DNA of 64,000 nucleotides. It comes from Actinobacillus genomosp. 2. Its GTDB lineage: Bacteria > Pseudomonadota > Gammaproteobacteria > Enterobacterales > Pasteurellaceae. The notes under the pieces were generated by a model. It had not been told where the DNA came from, did not search any database, and was given only the letters and a program-made list of their open reading frames with translations. The position numbers and the translations under genes are program-made. The stretch lies in the NCBI RefSeq assembly GCF_029773605.1, contig NZ_CP103807.1, forward strand, positions 1,674,001-1,738,000, read 5' to 3'. This document shows, in pieces, positions 1 through 9,077 of the stretch; position 1 is the first letter of the stretch, and each line of letters opens with the position of its first letter.

Positions 1-35
1 TTGCAAAAATTTGACCGCTTATTTTTTGTTATTTA

Positions 36-989
36 CTAAACGTAGCCGTAGCTCATTAAACGTTGATAACGGCGATCTAATAACGCTTCTGTGCTTAATG
101 GTGCTAAATCTTGTAAATCAGCAAGAATTTGTTGCTTAAGATTTTCTGCCATTTGTGCAACATCACGATGTGCACCACCTAATGGTTCAGCCACAATACC
201 ATCAATTAAATTTAACTCTTTTAAACGCTGTGCAGTTAAGCCCATAACTTCTGCCGCAGTTGAGGCTTTTTCAGCACTTTTCCACAGAATTGACGCACAC
301 CCTTCCGGCGAAATAACCGAATAAGTTGAGTATTGGAGCATATTCACTTTATCGCCTACGCCGATAGCTAAAGCACCACCAGAACCGCCTTCACCAATCA
401 CGGTACAGATAACCGGCACTTTTAATTGTGCCATTTCACGCAAGTTACGTGCAATTGCTTCTGCCTGACCACGTTCTTCCGCCCCAATTCCCGGATAAGC
501 TCCTGGTGTGTCGATAAAGGTAATAATCGGCATATTAAAGCGATCAGCCATTTCCATTAAGCGTAATGCTTTACGATAACCTTCCGGTGCCGGCATGCCG
601 AAGTTACGTTTAACTTTTTCTTTAGTGGTACGACCCTTTTGGTGACCGATGACCATCACCGGACGACCATCAAGGCGCGCAATACCGCCTACAATGGCTT
701 TATCATCTGCAAATGCACGATCACCGGCAAGTTCGTCAAACTCGGTGAAAATATGTTCGATATAATCTAAAGTGTATGGACGATTCGGGTGGCGTGCCAT
801 ACGAGAAACTTGCCACGCATCTAAGTTAGCAAAAGTTTTTTTAGTGAGTTCTTCGCTTTTTTTCTGTAAGCGTTTGATTTCGTCATCAAGGTCGATTTTA
901 CCGTCTTGCGCACTCACAGCTCGCAGCGATTCGATTTTCGCTTCTAATTCGGCAATCGGTAATTCAAAATCTAAATATTCTTGGCTCAT
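36..989 (-). CDS. accA: acetyl-CoA carboxylase carboxyltransferase subunit alpha
   Basis: The product is the alpha half of the carboxyltransferase of acetyl-CoA carboxylase. With AccD it moves the carboxyl group from biotin-AccB to acetyl-CoA, making malonyl-CoA for fatty acid synthesis in the cytoplasm. The 317 residues match the family length. An N-terminal helical region is followed by the crotonase-like fold with [10 protein letters not shown] near residue 115, [10 protein letters not shown] near 158 and the glycine-rich [12 protein letters not shown] near 203. The start has an AGGA-type ribosome site. It lies downstream of plsC and ftsP on the same strand after a 116-base gap, so it probably has its own promoter. 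Identification is secure. Confidence 0.97.
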   Translation of the reverse strand: MSQEYLDFELPIAELEAKIESLRAVSAQDGKIDLDDEIKRLQKKSEELTKKTFANLDAWQVSRMARHPNRPYTLDYIEHIFTEFDELAGDRAFADDKAIVGGIARLDGRPVMVIGHQKGRTTKEKVKRNFGMPAPEGYRKALRLMEMADRFNMPIITFIDTPGAYPGIGAEERGQAEAIARNLREMAQLKVPVICTVIGEGGSGGALAIGVGDKVNMLQYSTYSVISPEGCASILWKSAEKASTAAEVMGLTAQRLKELNLIDGIVAEPLGGAHRDVAQMAENLKQQILADLQDLAPLSTEALLDRRYQRLMSYGYV

Positions 990-1105
990 TGTCTAAGTCC
1001 TATTTTCAGAAAATTCTATCTATTCTACCAGTGATAACCGCTAAATAGGTGTTTAAGCAGTTATTTTTTTCAATTTTTTGCAAATTTTGCGACAGATCGG
1101 ACCGC

Positions 1106-2518
1106 TTATTCGCTAACAATAAATTGTCCCATTGCACCACGGTCACGTAATATAAAATCAGATACGCCGAAGGTAAAAGGTAATTGTGGGCTTGATAAGT
1201 GTTCAAAGCGTACTAAAAGAGTCACTTCTTGGTTTTTTTCCAACCAAACCGTATCGTGCCATGCAAGCTGTTTATGCGGAAGGCGTTGACGATTACGAGT
1301 TTCAATCAGGAATTTTGCACCTTGTAGGGTAAATCCGACCGCTTCATCACTAGTAATATACCAACGCTCAACGCTGCCTTGTTTTATATTAAAATCAATA
1401 CGTTTAGGATCAAAACGTTGTTGATTGATTAAACGATCGAGCGGACGAATAAGAAGACGGCGTTCTTGTGCAATTTTTAATTGAAAGTCTTCCGTGTTAA
1501 ACGGCGGTAAACTCGGTTTATTCGTGAATACTGCTGCCATGCCTTCCGGACGAAGTTCTAAAATAACATTATCAGTTAACTCATTATCATCACTAAATAG
1601 GCTTTTCGCTTGGTAAAAAATATCTCGTTTTTGACCGCTTATGAGGGAAACAGTTTTACCCTCATTGAGATCAACTAAGACTTCCACACGTTCAGAAGGG
1701 GCTAAATTTATACTTTCTAACGGTACGGGTTCGGCTAACATTCCGATACCGGTAGCAATCAGATGTAATGGCTGATCGTTGTCTAAACGCAATTGATAAG
1801 AGCGAGAGAGCGATGCATTGACGATGCGTAAACGAACCCAACCTCGAGCTACTTGATGATAAGCCGATTCTTGTCCATTAACGAACAGGCGTTTTCCAAA
1901 GAACTGCTTTTGGTTGGTATCCAATACCTGTACGCCCTGTTTGTTGAGTTGTTGGTCTTGTAAAATAAGTGGAATGTCATTTACGCCGTATTTATTCGGT
2001 AAATCCGCTTGTTTGCTTTGATTATCTTCAATAATCCAAAGTCCTGCCAGACCACGATAAAGTTGGTATGCTGAATTAAGCATTGTGTCGGCGTGATACC
2101 AACAGGTGCATGCCGGTTGATGGATGGAAATAATCGGTGACCAACTGCTTTTGGCTTCTAATTTTCGATGAACGGAGCCAATCATTTCGGTCGGTGCTAA
2201 TAAACCTTGGATATTTATTGAAACGGCTTGTGGTAGATTATTCACATAGGTCAATTTAACAAAGTCATCGGATTTCACTCGCACGGTTGGGGCGAGGTAT
2301 TGACCGTTTACCCCCCATACATCAACCAATTTACCTTTCTCAAATTGTGTTTGTGCCGCACGTAAATCCAAACGCACGGGACGACCTCGACCGACATCAA
2401 TAATCGGTGGGATTTTTAATGGTTGGCGCTCCATAGACCATACGGTTTTAGGCACAGAAAGCATTGCCGCCGTAATCGCCGAGCGAGAAAGTAATTGTCT
2501 TCTAGTCAGATTCATCAT
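1106..2518 (-). CDS. ftsP: cell division protein FtsP (SufI), cupredoxin-like
   Basis: This 470-residue protein resembles multicopper oxidases but belongs to the FtsP/SufI family, which stabilises the divisome under stress in the periplasm and binds no copper. The N-terminus has a twin-arginine signal (LTRRQLLSR) followed by a hydrophobic stretch to about residue 28, so it should be exported folded by Tat. Cupredoxin domains follow. The region around [14 protein letters not shown] resembles the oxidase copper motif but lacks the HxH pattern, as expected for FtsP. Its start lies about 6 bases after the plsC stop, so the two are probably co-transcribed and coupled. ATG codons at 2518 and 2515 are both possible starts. 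Confidence 0.9.
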   Translation of the reverse strand: MMNLTRRQLLSRSAITAAMLSVPKTVWSMERQPLKIPPIIDVGRGRPVRLDLRAAQTQFEKGKLVDVWGVNGQYLAPTVRVKSDDFVKLTYVNNLPQAVSINIQGLLAPTEMIGSVHRKLEAKSSWSPIISIHQPACTCWYHADTMLNSAYQLYRGLAGLWIIEDNQSKQADLPNKYGVNDIPLILQDQQLNKQGVQVLDTNQKQFFGKRLFVNGQESAYHQVARGWVRLRIVNASLSRSYQLRLDNDQPLHLIATGIGMLAEPVPLESINLAPSERVEVLVDLNEGKTVSLISGQKRDIFYQAKSLFSDDNELTDNVILELRPEGMAAVFTNKPSLPPFNTEDFQLKIAQERRLLIRPLDRLINQQRFDPKRIDFNIKQGSVERWYITSDEAVGFTLQGAKFLIETRNRQRLPHKQLAWHDTVWLEKNQEVTLLVRFEHLSSPQLPFTFGVSDFILRDRGAMGQFIVSE

Positions 2519-2524
2519 CTTTAA

Positions 2525-3259
2525 TTAGTTTGTTTTCGTACTTGCTTCTAATGTAGCCACTTCAGCATCTAACGCTTCGATTTTTGCCGCCATAATCGCA
2601 TAACTTTTTTCGATTAACTCTTTAATATTGTCACGGTTATAACCACTAGTATCAATCGGCTCTAAGGTTTCACAAATGACAACACCATTGTTCCAGCGGT
2701 TTAGATCAACTTTGTTATGTAGTGAAGAACAAACAATCGGCACAATTGGTACACCGGCAGCAATCGCAGTATGGAACGCACCGGTTTTAAACGGTAATAA
2801 ACCTCTGCCACGGCTACGTGTACCTTCCAGGAACATCCAAATTGAAATGTGGCGTCCACGAATAATTTCGCCAACTTTATTCATCGTGCTGATTGCACTA
2901 CTGCGTTTTTCACGGTTAATAAAAATATTACCGGTCGCCCAGTAGACTAACCCAAAAAACGGAATCCAAATCAGACTTTTTTTGCCGATAGTCACCGTGC
3001 GAGGCGGAACCATACCGGCAATAGTCAGCATATCGTAATTATTTTGGTGGTTAGCGATATAAATTGCAGATTGGTTAAATTCCGGGCGAGGACGATAAAT
3101 GACTTTTAGTCCGACTAAGTGGTGCATCATTGAGTACATTTTAGCGACGATACTCACAGAACTTGGATGACGTAAACGCACGAAAGCATAAAGAGTCCCA
3201 AAGAGAGAAATAAGAATCGCTAGTGTTGCGATCAGAATAATACGAAGGAGTTTCAACAT
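2525..3259 (-). CDS. plsC: 1-acyl-sn-glycerol-3-phosphate acyltransferase
   Basis: This inner-membrane enzyme adds the second acyl chain to lysophosphatidic acid, giving phosphatidic acid. The 244 residues fit the family. An N-terminal membrane segment (about residues 5-27) precedes the acyltransferase motifs: NHQNNYD (HX4D) near residue 70, FINREKR near 114, the glycerophosphate-binding EGTRSRG near 144 and VPIVPI near 169. It is the first gene of a pair with ftsP, an arrangement also known in enterobacteria (plsC-sufI). The start at 3259 is the first ATG; upstream sequence is short and AT-rich before the divergent tpx. Confidence 0.94.
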   Translation of the reverse strand: MLKLLRIILIATLAILISLFGTLYAFVRLRHPSSVSIVAKMYSMMHHLVGLKVIYRPRPEFNQSAIYIANHQNNYDMLTIAGMVPPRTVTIGKKSLIWIPFFGLVYWATGNIFINREKRSSAISTMNKVGEIIRGRHISIWMFLEGTRSRGRGLLPFKTGAFHTAIAAGVPIVPIVCSSLHNKVDLNRWNNGVVICETLEPIDTSGYNRDNIKELIEKSYAIMAAKIEALDAEVATLEASTKTN

Positions 3260-3400
3260 AGGTAACCTTGACTGTGAATAAAGATTGTACTTCTTAAAAA
3301 TTTACCGAAGTATAGCAAATTTTACTTATTTTATTAAAAGGTTTAAATGAGGAATAAAAGTCGTTATATTAATCAAAGTTCTAACAAGAGGATGTTTAAG

Positions 3401-3901
3401 ATGAGTAATGTAACTTTAATGGGTAATCCGATCACGGTTGCCGGTAATTTCCCCCAAGTAGGCGATACAGTCGCTGATTTCAGCTTAGTCAATAACGGCT
3501 TAGAAAATGTTGCCTTAGCGAGTTTTGCCGGTCAACGTAAAGTATTAAATATTTTCCCAAGTATTGATACCGGCATATGTGCAACTTCTGTGCGAGTGTT
3601 TAACCAAAAAGCGGCTGACCTAGCGAATACTGTGGTACTTTGTATTTCTGCGGATTTACCTTTTGCACAAGCTCGTTTCTGTGGTGCGGAAGGTATTGAA
3701 AATGTTCAAACTCTTTCAACATTCCGTAACAAAGATGTACATAGTGCATTAGGTGTGGATATTCAAAGCGGTCCGCTTGCCGGTTTAACGTCACGTTCTG
3801 TTATTGTATTAGATGAAAACAATCGTGTGTTACACAGCGAATTGGTTTCTGAAATCAAACAAGAACCGAATTACGAAGCGGCATTGGCAGTTTTAGCTTA
3901 A
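3401..3901 (+). CDS. tpx: thiol peroxidase (atypical 2-Cys peroxiredoxin)
   Basis: Tpx reduces hydrogen peroxide and alkyl hydroperoxides using thioredoxin. The peroxidatic cysteine is residue 60 in [12 protein letters not shown], and the resolving cysteine is residue 94 in [10 protein letters not shown]; both are at the positions known for this family. The length is 166 residues. The reading frame is open back to 3347, but the ATG at 3401 is chosen. It has an AGAGG ribosome site about 9 bases upstream, the ATG at 3392 is too close to that site, and the family N-terminus begins here. It diverges from plsC and is followed by an uptake-sequence inverted pair before mnmE. Confidence 0.96.
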   Translation: MSNVTLMGNPITVAGNFPQVGDTVADFSLVNNGLENVALASFAGQRKVLNIFPSIDTGICATSVRVFNQKAADLANTVVLCISADLPFAQARFCGAEGIENVQTLSTFRNKDVHSALGVDIQSGPLAGLTSRSVIVLDENNRVLHSELVSEIKQEPNYEAALAVLA

Positions 3902-3956
3902 TCACTGCTCAATCATAAAATGGAGCCCCTCTCATTTTATGGTATGATAAGACAAT

Positions 3957-4002
3957 GACAAGCGGTCTGATTTGCAAATCTTTTTGCAAAAAAGACCGCT
4001 TC
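3957..4002. repeat. inverted pair of Apl-type uptake sequences
   Basis: ACAAGCGGTCT at 3958-3968 is matched by AGACCGCTT at 3993-4001. The pair can form a hairpin after tpx and just ahead of the mnmE start, so it may act as a terminator or leader structure. It also makes an upstream ATG for mnmE (3955) very unlikely to be used. Confidence 0.8.
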
Positions 4003-4023
4003 TTTAATAAGAAGGGATATCCA

Positions 4024-5382
4024 ATGAAAGATACGATTGTTGCTCAAGCCACTCCGATTGGTCGTGGGGGCGTGGGCATTTTACGCATTTCAGGACCATT
4101 AGCTCAGACTGTCGCAAAAGAAGTATTAGGTAAAGAGCTAAAACCTCGTCTAGCTAATTATTTGCCGTTTAAAGATCAAGACGGCACGGTGTTAGACCAA
4201 GGTATTGCATTGTTCTTTAAAGCACCAAATTCGTTTACCGGCGAAGACGTGTTAGAGCTACAAGGGCATGGCGGCCAAGTTATCTTAGATATTTTATTGA
4301 AACGGATTTTAGAGATCAAAGGTATACGCATTGCCCGTGCCGGTGAGTTTTCCGAGCAAGCGTTTTTAAACGATAAACTCGACCTTGCCCAAGCGGAAGC
4401 GATTGCCGATTTAATTGATGCGACCAGCGAGCAAGCGGCACGTTCGGCATTAAAATCGCTACAAGGTGAATTTTCCAATAAAATTAATCAGTTAGTTGAT
4501 TCGGTCATTTATCTGCGTACCTATGTGGAAGCAGCGATTGATTTCCCTGATGAAGAAATAGACTTTTTAGCAGACGGTAAAATCGAAGGGCATTTAAACG
4601 ATATTATTCGCCAGCTGAACGGCGTACGCAAAGAAGCGAAACAAGGTGCGATTTTACGTGAAGGGATGAAAGTAGTGATTGCCGGTCGCCCGAATGCTGG
4701 TAAATCGAGCCTGTTAAATGCTTTAGCGGGTAGAGAAGCGGCGATTGTGACCAATATTGCCGGCACTACCCGTGACGTATTGCGTGAGCATATTCATATA
4801 GACGGTATGCCGTTACATATTATTGATACCGCCGGTTTGCGTGAAGCGAGCGATGAAGTGGAACGTATCGGGATCCAACGTGCGTGGGATGAGATCGAGC
4901 AGGCGGATCATGTTTTATTGATGATCGACAGTACCGAACAAACAGCCGAAGCCTTTAAGACCGAATGGGCGGACTTTTTAGCTAAATTACCGCAAAACAT
5001 TCCGGTTACCGTGATTCGTAATAAAGTGGATTTATCCGGTGAGGCTGAGGGCTTGCAAGAGTTGGACGGTTTTACTTTGATTCGTTTATCGGCACAAACC
5101 AAAGTGGGAGTGGATTTACTGCGTGAACACCTCAAAAAATCTATGGGTTACCAAAGCTCGACTGAAGGTGGCTTCTTAGCTCGCCGCCGTCACTTACAAG
5201 CATTGGAAACTGCCGCAGAGCATTTAGAACGCGGTCATATCCAATTAACCCAATTTTTTGCCGGTGAATTACTCGCAGAAGAATTACGTATGGTACAAAA
5301 TGCGTTAAGCGAAATTACCGGTCAATTTACCTCGGATGATCTGTTGGGTAATATTTTCAGCTCATTCTGTATCGGTAAATAA
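4024..5382 (+). CDS. mnmE: tRNA uridine-5-carboxymethylaminomethyl modification GTPase MnmE
   Basis: MnmE works with MnmG to modify U34 of certain tRNAs (cmnm5U). An N-terminal tetrahydrofolate-binding domain (about residues 1-118) is followed by helical regions that flank the G domain. The G domain has the P-loop GRPNAGKSS at 221-229, DTAGLRE near 268 and NKVD near 336. The protein ends in CIGK, the conserved C-terminal motif carrying the catalytic cysteine. The start at 4024 gives 452 residues and the conserved [13 protein letters not shown] opening; the open frame back to 3955 runs through an uptake-sequence hairpin. An AGAAGGG ribosome site precedes the start. Confidence 0.97.
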   Translation: MKDTIVAQATPIGRGGVGILRISGPLAQTVAKEVLGKELKPRLANYLPFKDQDGTVLDQGIALFFKAPNSFTGEDVLELQGHGGQVILDILLKRILEIKGIRIARAGEFSEQAFLNDKLDLAQAEAIADLIDATSEQAARSALKSLQGEFSNKINQLVDSVIYLRTYVEAAIDFPDEEIDFLADGKIEGHLNDIIRQLNGVRKEAKQGAILREGMKVVIAGRPNAGKSSLLNALAGREAAIVTNIAGTTRDVLREHIHIDGMPLHIIDTAGLREASDEVERIGIQRAWDEIEQADHVLLMIDSTEQTAEAFKTEWADFLAKLPQNIPVTVIRNKVDLSGEAEGLQELDGFTLIRLSAQTKVGVDLLREHLKKSMGYQSSTEGGFLARRRHLQALETAAEHLERGHIQLTQFFAGELLAEELRMVQNALSEITGQFTSDDLLGNIFSSFCIGK

Positions 5383-5406
5383 ACCTAAGATAGTCAGATA
5401 TAAAAA

Positions 5407-5465
5407 ACAAGCGGTCAATTTCTCAGGAGTTTTTGCAAAATTCCTACCGAAATTGACCGCTTTGT
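5407..5465. terminator. bidirectional terminator made of paired uptake sequences
   Basis: ACAAGCGGTCAATTT (5407-5421) pairs with AAATTGACCGCTTTGT (5450-5465). It lies between the convergent ends of mnmE and the UPF0210 gene, where a bidirectional terminator is expected. Confidence 0.75.
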
Positions 5466-5490
5466 TATAAGTGCTAAGGCTAAATAGCCA

Positions 5491-6846
5491 TTAGTTTTTC
5501 ATTGATTGAACCGGTGCCGGAATACGTCCACCACGATTCACGAATACTTCGCATGAGCCTTCTTTAACCGGCATAATCGGTGCATAGCCGAGCAAGCCAC
5601 CAAATTCCACGCTTTCACCGACATCTTTACCGGTTACCGGAATAATACGAACTGCTGTAGTTTTGCTGTTGATCATACCAATTGCCGCTTCATCGGCAAT
5701 AATACCGGAAATGGTGTGTGCCGGTGTTTTACCCGGTACGGCGATCATATCTAAACCGACCGAACAAACGGCTGTCATCGCTTCCAGTTTATCTAAGGTT
5801 AAAATACCGCTCTCTGCGGCTGCAATCATCCCTTCATCTTCTGAAACCGGAATAAATGCACCGCTTAAACCGCCTACTGAGCTTGATGCCATCATACCGC
5901 CTTTTTTTACCGCATCGTTTAATAATGCTAATGCTGCAGTCGTACCGTGTGTACCACATACGCTTAAGCCCATCGCTTCTAAAATACGTGCAACGGAATC
6001 ACCGATTGCCGGTGTTGGGGCAAGCGATAAGTCTAAGATACCAAACGGAATATTTAGCATTTTTGACGCTTCTTGACCGATTAATTCACCGACACGGGTG
6101 ATTTTAAACGCGGTTTTCTTCACTACTTCCGCCACTTCGGTCAGTGTGGTGGCATTTGAATTTTCTAACGCTTCTTTCACCACACCCGGGCCGGAAACGC
6201 CCACGTTAATAATCGCATCCGCTTCGCCTGAACCGTGGAATGCACCTGCCATAAACGGATTATCTTCCACCGCATTACAGAACACTACGATTTTGGCACA
6301 GCCGAAACCCTCTGGGGTAATCTCGGCAGTACGTTTAATCGTTTCACCGGCAAGTTTTACCGCATCCATATTAATCCCGGCACGAGTTGAGCCGATATTG
6401 ATCGAACTACACACAATATCGGTGGTTTTCATTGCTTCCGGAATTGAGCGAATTAAAACTTCATCAGAAGGCGACATCCCTTTTTGTACTAAGGCAGAAA
6501 AACCGCCGATAAAAGATACGCCGATCGCTTTTGCTGCTCGGTCGAGTGTTTGTGCAATAGAAACATAAGAATCCGCTTTAGTTGCTGCTGCAATTTGTGC
6601 GATAGGCGTGACGGAAATACGTTGGTTAACGATAGGTACGCCGTATTTGGCGGAAAGGATTTTGGCAGTTTCGACTAAGTCTTTGCCGATGGTAGTAATT
6701 TTTTGATAAATATTTTGGTTTAATTGATCAATATCAGCACTAATACAATCGTGCAGATCAATACCGATGGTAATGGTTCGAACATCAAAGTTTTGGTCAG
6801 CGACCATTTTTATCGTTTCAATAATTTCGCTAGATTGAATACTCAT
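5491..6846 (-). CDS. UPF0210 (DUF711) family protein
   Basis: This 451-residue protein matches the UPF0210/DUF711 family, sometimes annotated PFL (pyruvate formate-lyase-like); its function is not established. It is cytoplasmic, rich in alanine and glycine, and has the family stretches GIDLHDCIS near residue 28, [17 protein letters not shown] near 117, [21 protein letters not shown] near 299 (cited here only by position) and [10 protein letters not shown] near 424. No glycyl-radical motif is evident, so an active formate-lyase role is doubtful. It follows the ACT gene by 12 bases on the same strand. This pairing is conserved in many bacteria and implies a shared job, probably with the ACT protein as ligand sensor. 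The operon sits behind a PurR-type operator. Confidence 0.9.
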   Translation of the reverse strand: MSIQSSEIIETIKMVADQNFDVRTITIGIDLHDCISADIDQLNQNIYQKITTIGKDLVETAKILSAKYGVPIVNQRISVTPIAQIAAATKADSYVSIAQTLDRAAKAIGVSFIGGFSALVQKGMSPSDEVLIRSIPEAMKTTDIVCSSINIGSTRAGINMDAVKLAGETIKRTAEITPEGFGCAKIVVFCNAVEDNPFMAGAFHGSGEADAIINVGVSGPGVVKEALENSNATTLTEVAEVVKKTAFKITRVGELIGQEASKMLNIPFGILDLSLAPTPAIGDSVARILEAMGLSVCGTHGTTAALALLNDAVKKGGMMASSSVGGLSGAFIPVSEDEGMIAAAESGILTLDKLEAMTAVCSVGLDMIAVPGKTPAHTISGIIADEAAIGMINSKTTAVRIIPVTGKDVGESVEFGGLLGYAPIMPVKEGSCEVFVNRGGRIPAPVQSMKN

Positions 6847-6858
6847 TTCGCCACTTCC

Positions 6859-7131
6859 TTAAATACGGTGCATTGCTTTGAAAATTTCTTCGTTTTGAAT
6901 ACGAATATCTAACGCTAATTTTTTACTTTCTTGTGTGAAAAACTCGGCTAATTGTGGGAATGATTTTTCACATTTTGTCGTATCCACCAAAATTACCATC
7001 GTGAAAAAGTCATCCATTAATTGTTGGCTAATATTTACGATATTAATTTGATTTTCCGCTAAGATTTTTGATACATCGTACACGATGCCGACACGATCTT
7101 TACCGATTACGGTAATTACTGAATTGCTCAT
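6859..7131 (-). CDS. ACT domain protein, UPF0237 family
   Basis: This 90-residue protein is a single ACT domain. It has the typical opening VITVIGKDRVGIVYDVSKILAE and a second motif NIVNISQQLMDDFFTMVILVD (both described here by position, residues 5-27 and 31-52). ACT domains bind amino acids or related small ligands and usually control a partner enzyme. The closest analogue in layout is GcvR-like regulators, but only one ACT unit is present. It is the first gene of a two-gene operon with the UPF0210 protein. The ligand is unknown. Confidence 0.88.
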   Translation of the reverse strand: MSNSVITVIGKDRVGIVYDVSKILAENQINIVNISQQLMDDFFTMVILVDTTKCEKSFPQLAEFFTQESKKLALDIRIQNEEIFKAMHRI

Positions 7132-7173
7132 TGTTGCTTCCTCGAGTTTGCATATTATTAAATAGGGGCAAAG

Positions 7174-7202
7174 AGTATAGCGTTGTTTTGCTTATTTGAC
7201 TA
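7174..7202 (-). promoter_or_regulatory. promoter of the ACT-UPF0210 operon
   Basis: On the minus strand TAGTCA (7202-7197) and TATACT (7179-7174) are separated by 17 bases, a sigma70-like spacing. The predicted start is about 36 bases upstream of the ACT start codon. The -10 is a 5/6 match; the -35 is weaker. Confidence 0.5.
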
Positions 7203-7210
7203 GTTGAGCC

Positions 7211-7226
7211 ACGCAAACGTTTGCGT
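7211..7226. promoter_or_regulatory. PurR-type operator, perfect 16-bp palindrome
   Basis: ACGCAAACGTTTGCGT is a perfect palindrome identical to the consensus bound by the LacI-family purine repressor PurR. It lies 8 bases upstream of the predicted -35 of the ACT-UPF0210 operon and 80 bases from its start codon. The pirin gene on the far side is transcribed toward it and is closed by a terminator at 7235-7261, so the ACT operon is the only likely target. Another LacI-family regulator could use the same site. Confidence 0.7.
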
Positions 7227-7234
7227 ATTTATGC

Positions 7235-7261
7235 AAAAAAACCACGGAATAAATCCGTGGT
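7235..7261 (-). terminator. rho-independent terminator of the pirin gene
   Basis: Reading the minus strand, the stem ACCACGGA / TCCGTGGT (7261-7241) with a 5-base loop is followed by a run of T residues at 7240-7235. It begins 6 bases after the pirin stop codon. Confidence 0.85.
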
Positions 7262-7266
7262 CTCTT

Positions 7267-7956
7267 TTAGACTAAATCAAATAATAAAAACTCAACATCG
7301 CTATCGGTTTGAATCGTAAGTAATTGCTCGGCACGAATACCTAACGCATCGCTGGTTTCAATCTTTGTACCGTTTACACTTAATTGACCTTTTACCACTT
7401 GCAGCCAATATGAACGGTTACTATCCAATTCAATTTGTGCATTTTTATTTGCAATATATTGATAACGCCATAATTTCATATCTTGATAAATTTTAAATGA
7501 ACCTTGTTCGGCTGTCGGCGATAAAATTAATGTACCGCCTTCACGATCGGCAAATTTATCTTGGCTATAACGAGGCGTTACGTCCTTTTGATTCGGCATA
7601 ATCCAGATTTGATAAAGATGTAGCATATCTTCTAAGTCCGGATTCATTTCCGAATGGAAAATGCCCGTACCTGCCGACATAATTTGAAATTCGCCCGCTT
7701 TAACCTCGGTTTGGTTCCCCATACTATCCTTGTGAGCGACACGCCCGTTAAGTACATAAGTGAGGATTTCCATATTGTCGTGCGGATGCATACCGAAACC
7801 ACGTGCCGGTGCAATAAAATCTTCGTTAATCACACGTAGATGTGAAAAATGGATATGTTTCGGATCATAATAATTGGCAAAAGAGAATGTGTGATAACTT
7901 TCTAACCAATCGAATGAGCCGTCGCCTCGTTCACTTGCTTTTCTAACTTGTAACAT
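7267..7956 (-). CDS. pirin family protein
   Basis: The 229-residue product is a bicupin of the pirin family, close to E. coli YhhW, some members of which have quercetin 2,3-dioxygenase activity. The N-terminal cupin carries the metal ligands in GFGMHPHDNMEILTYV (about residues 53-68) and FHSEMNPD near 103; these His and Glu residues bind iron in known structures. The C-terminal cupin is degenerate, as in other pirins. The start has a good AAGGA ribosome site. It stands alone: convergent terminator below, and a 315-base gap to dps above. The physiological substrate is unknown. Confidence 0.9.
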   Translation of the reverse strand: MLQVRKASERGDGSFDWLESYHTFSFANYYDPKHIHFSHLRVINEDFIAPARGFGMHPHDNMEILTYVLNGRVAHKDSMGNQTEVKAGEFQIMSAGTGIFHSEMNPDLEDMLHLYQIWIMPNQKDVTPRYSQDKFADREGGTLILSPTAEQGSFKIYQDMKLWRYQYIANKNAQIELDSNRSYWLQVVKGQLSVNGTKIETSDALGIRAEQLLTIQTDSDVEFLLFDLV

Positions 7957-8271
7957 TTTAAATTCCTTAAATTTTGTGATTTGATACGGTAATTTGACCG
8001 CTTGTTATGATGGGGGGATTGTAAGTGAAGGAAGTGAGTGGATAAATACTTGGCTTATTGAATAACTATTTACCATGAGTAAATAATAATCTTATTGCAA
8101 ATGAATTTCAGAATCATTAATAGAAAATAGCTATCATATAACGAATCTTGATTAGTTTTAACTATTAAAACCAATCACACTTATCTGTGATAACAATTAG
8201 ACAAATTAATCATTTTTACTCATAATTTGCCCAGTTAAATGATGAAAAATAAAACAATAGGAGTATATGTT
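7957..8271. promoter_or_regulatory. pirin-dps intergenic region with dps promoter
   Basis: The region separates the divergent pirin and dps genes. A single uptake sequence (TTGACCGCTTGT) lies at about 7993. A likely dps promoter is TAGACA (8198-8203), 17 bases, CATAAT (8221-8226). An imperfect 27-bp palindrome, GATTAGTTTTAA-CTA-TTAAAACCAATC (8150-8176, one mismatch), lies about 20 bases upstream of the -35 and could be an operator. An ATAG-N7-CTAT block at 8120-8134 resembles half of an OxyR site, but the second half is poor. No gene is seen here. Confidence 0.5.
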
Positions 8272-8841
8272 ATGACAACTAAAACAATCACATTTCCTGT
8301 ATTAAAACTTGATACCGAAACAAAAGAATTAAGTGCCGATATCCATAAAAATGCAACACATACCGTTCCTGGTTTAACCGTTTCTACCGGTCATTTAATT
8401 GCGGATGCGTTACAAACACGTTTACAAGGTTTAAATGAATTATCGATGATCTTAAAACACGCGCACTGGAATGTTGTAGGTCCTAATTTCGTTGCGGTAC
8501 ACGAAATGTTAGACAGCCAAGTTGATGAAGTCCGTGATTTTGTGGATGAAATCGCAGAGCGTATGGCGGCATTAGGTGTTGCACCAAACGGTTTATCAGG
8601 TAATTTAGTAGCAACACGTCAAACACCGGAGTATCCGTTAGGTCGTGCAACGGCACAAGATCACTTAAAAATGATTGATTCATATTATTCGCACAATATT
8701 GAAGCACACCGTGTGGTACTTGAGCATAATGGTCATTTAGATCCGATTAGTGAAGATTTATTAGTGGCTCAAACTCGTGCATTAGAAAAATTACAATGGT
8801 TTATTCGTGCACATTTAGATAACGGTAGTGGTAATATCTAA
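8272..8841 (+). CDS. dps: Dps ferritin-like DNA-binding protein
   Basis: Dps forms a dodecamer that oxidises and stores iron with hydrogen peroxide and protects DNA in stress or starvation. The 189-residue product has the ferroxidase motif: the AHWNVVGPNF segment near residue 64 supplies His, and HEMLDSQVDEVRDFVDEIAER (near 77-97) supplies Asp and Glu. The frame is open to 8239, but the ATG at 8272 has ATAGGAG about 8 bases upstream and the family N-terminus. The gene is monocistronic and ends before an uptake-sequence inverted pair. Stress control is likely; OxyR control is known in related species but is only hinted at here. Confidence 0.95.
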   Translation: MTTKTITFPVLKLDTETKELSADIHKNATHTVPGLTVSTGHLIADALQTRLQGLNELSMILKHAHWNVVGPNFVAVHEMLDSQVDEVRDFVDEIAERMAALGVAPNGLSGNLVATRQTPEYPLGRATAQDHLKMIDSYYSHNIEAHRVVLEHNGHLDPISEDLLVAQTRALEKLQWFIRAHLDNGSGNI

Positions 8842-8873
8842 TTTTAACTTAATCTTAATCATTTCTCCCTTAA

Positions 8874-8920
8874 TAAGCGGTTGGTTTTCTTGTAACTTTT
8901 GCAAGTGAATTGACCGCTTA
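8874..8920. terminator. uptake-sequence inverted pair after dps
   Basis: TAAGCGGT (8874-8881) pairs with ACCGCTTA (8913-8920). The interior is AT-rich and weakly paired (CTTGTAACTTTTGCAAG). It probably serves as the dps terminator. Confidence 0.6.
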
Positions 8921-8951
8921 AATTTTGGTAAAAAACAAGTTCTTTTTCTCA

Positions 8952-8975
8952 TTTTTGCGATCTAGATCGCAAAAA
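8952..8975. promoter_or_regulatory. CRP-S (Sxy-dependent competence) site upstream of the HTH antitoxin gene
   Basis: This is a perfect 24-bp palindrome with half-site TTTTTGCGATCT. Ordinary CRP sites have TGTGA cores. CRP-S sites of the Pasteurellaceae competence regulon have TGCGA cores and need Sxy as well as CRP. Here both halves are TGCGATC / GATCGCA, essentially the CRP-S consensus. It is 102 bases upstream of the antitoxin start. A second site with the same core lies before comEA at 47051-47072. Confidence 0.8.
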
Positions 8976-9077
8976 TAGTGATTTTGGCGTGCATTAGACA
9001 TTATTATCCGATATGGTTGGCAACTGATTTTTAATTGATTGCAATTTATGTTGCAGTGTTCATATGAGGTCAAAATA

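Noticed and set aside
8120-8156. Possible OxyR site upstream of dps
   Set aside because: Only the first ATAG-N7-CTAT element fits; the second expected element has few matches.
8174-8191. ATCACA-N6-TGTGAT upstream of dps, looking like a CRP site
   Set aside because: The half-sites face the wrong way (TCACA first, TGTGA second), so CRP would not bind it as a dimer site.
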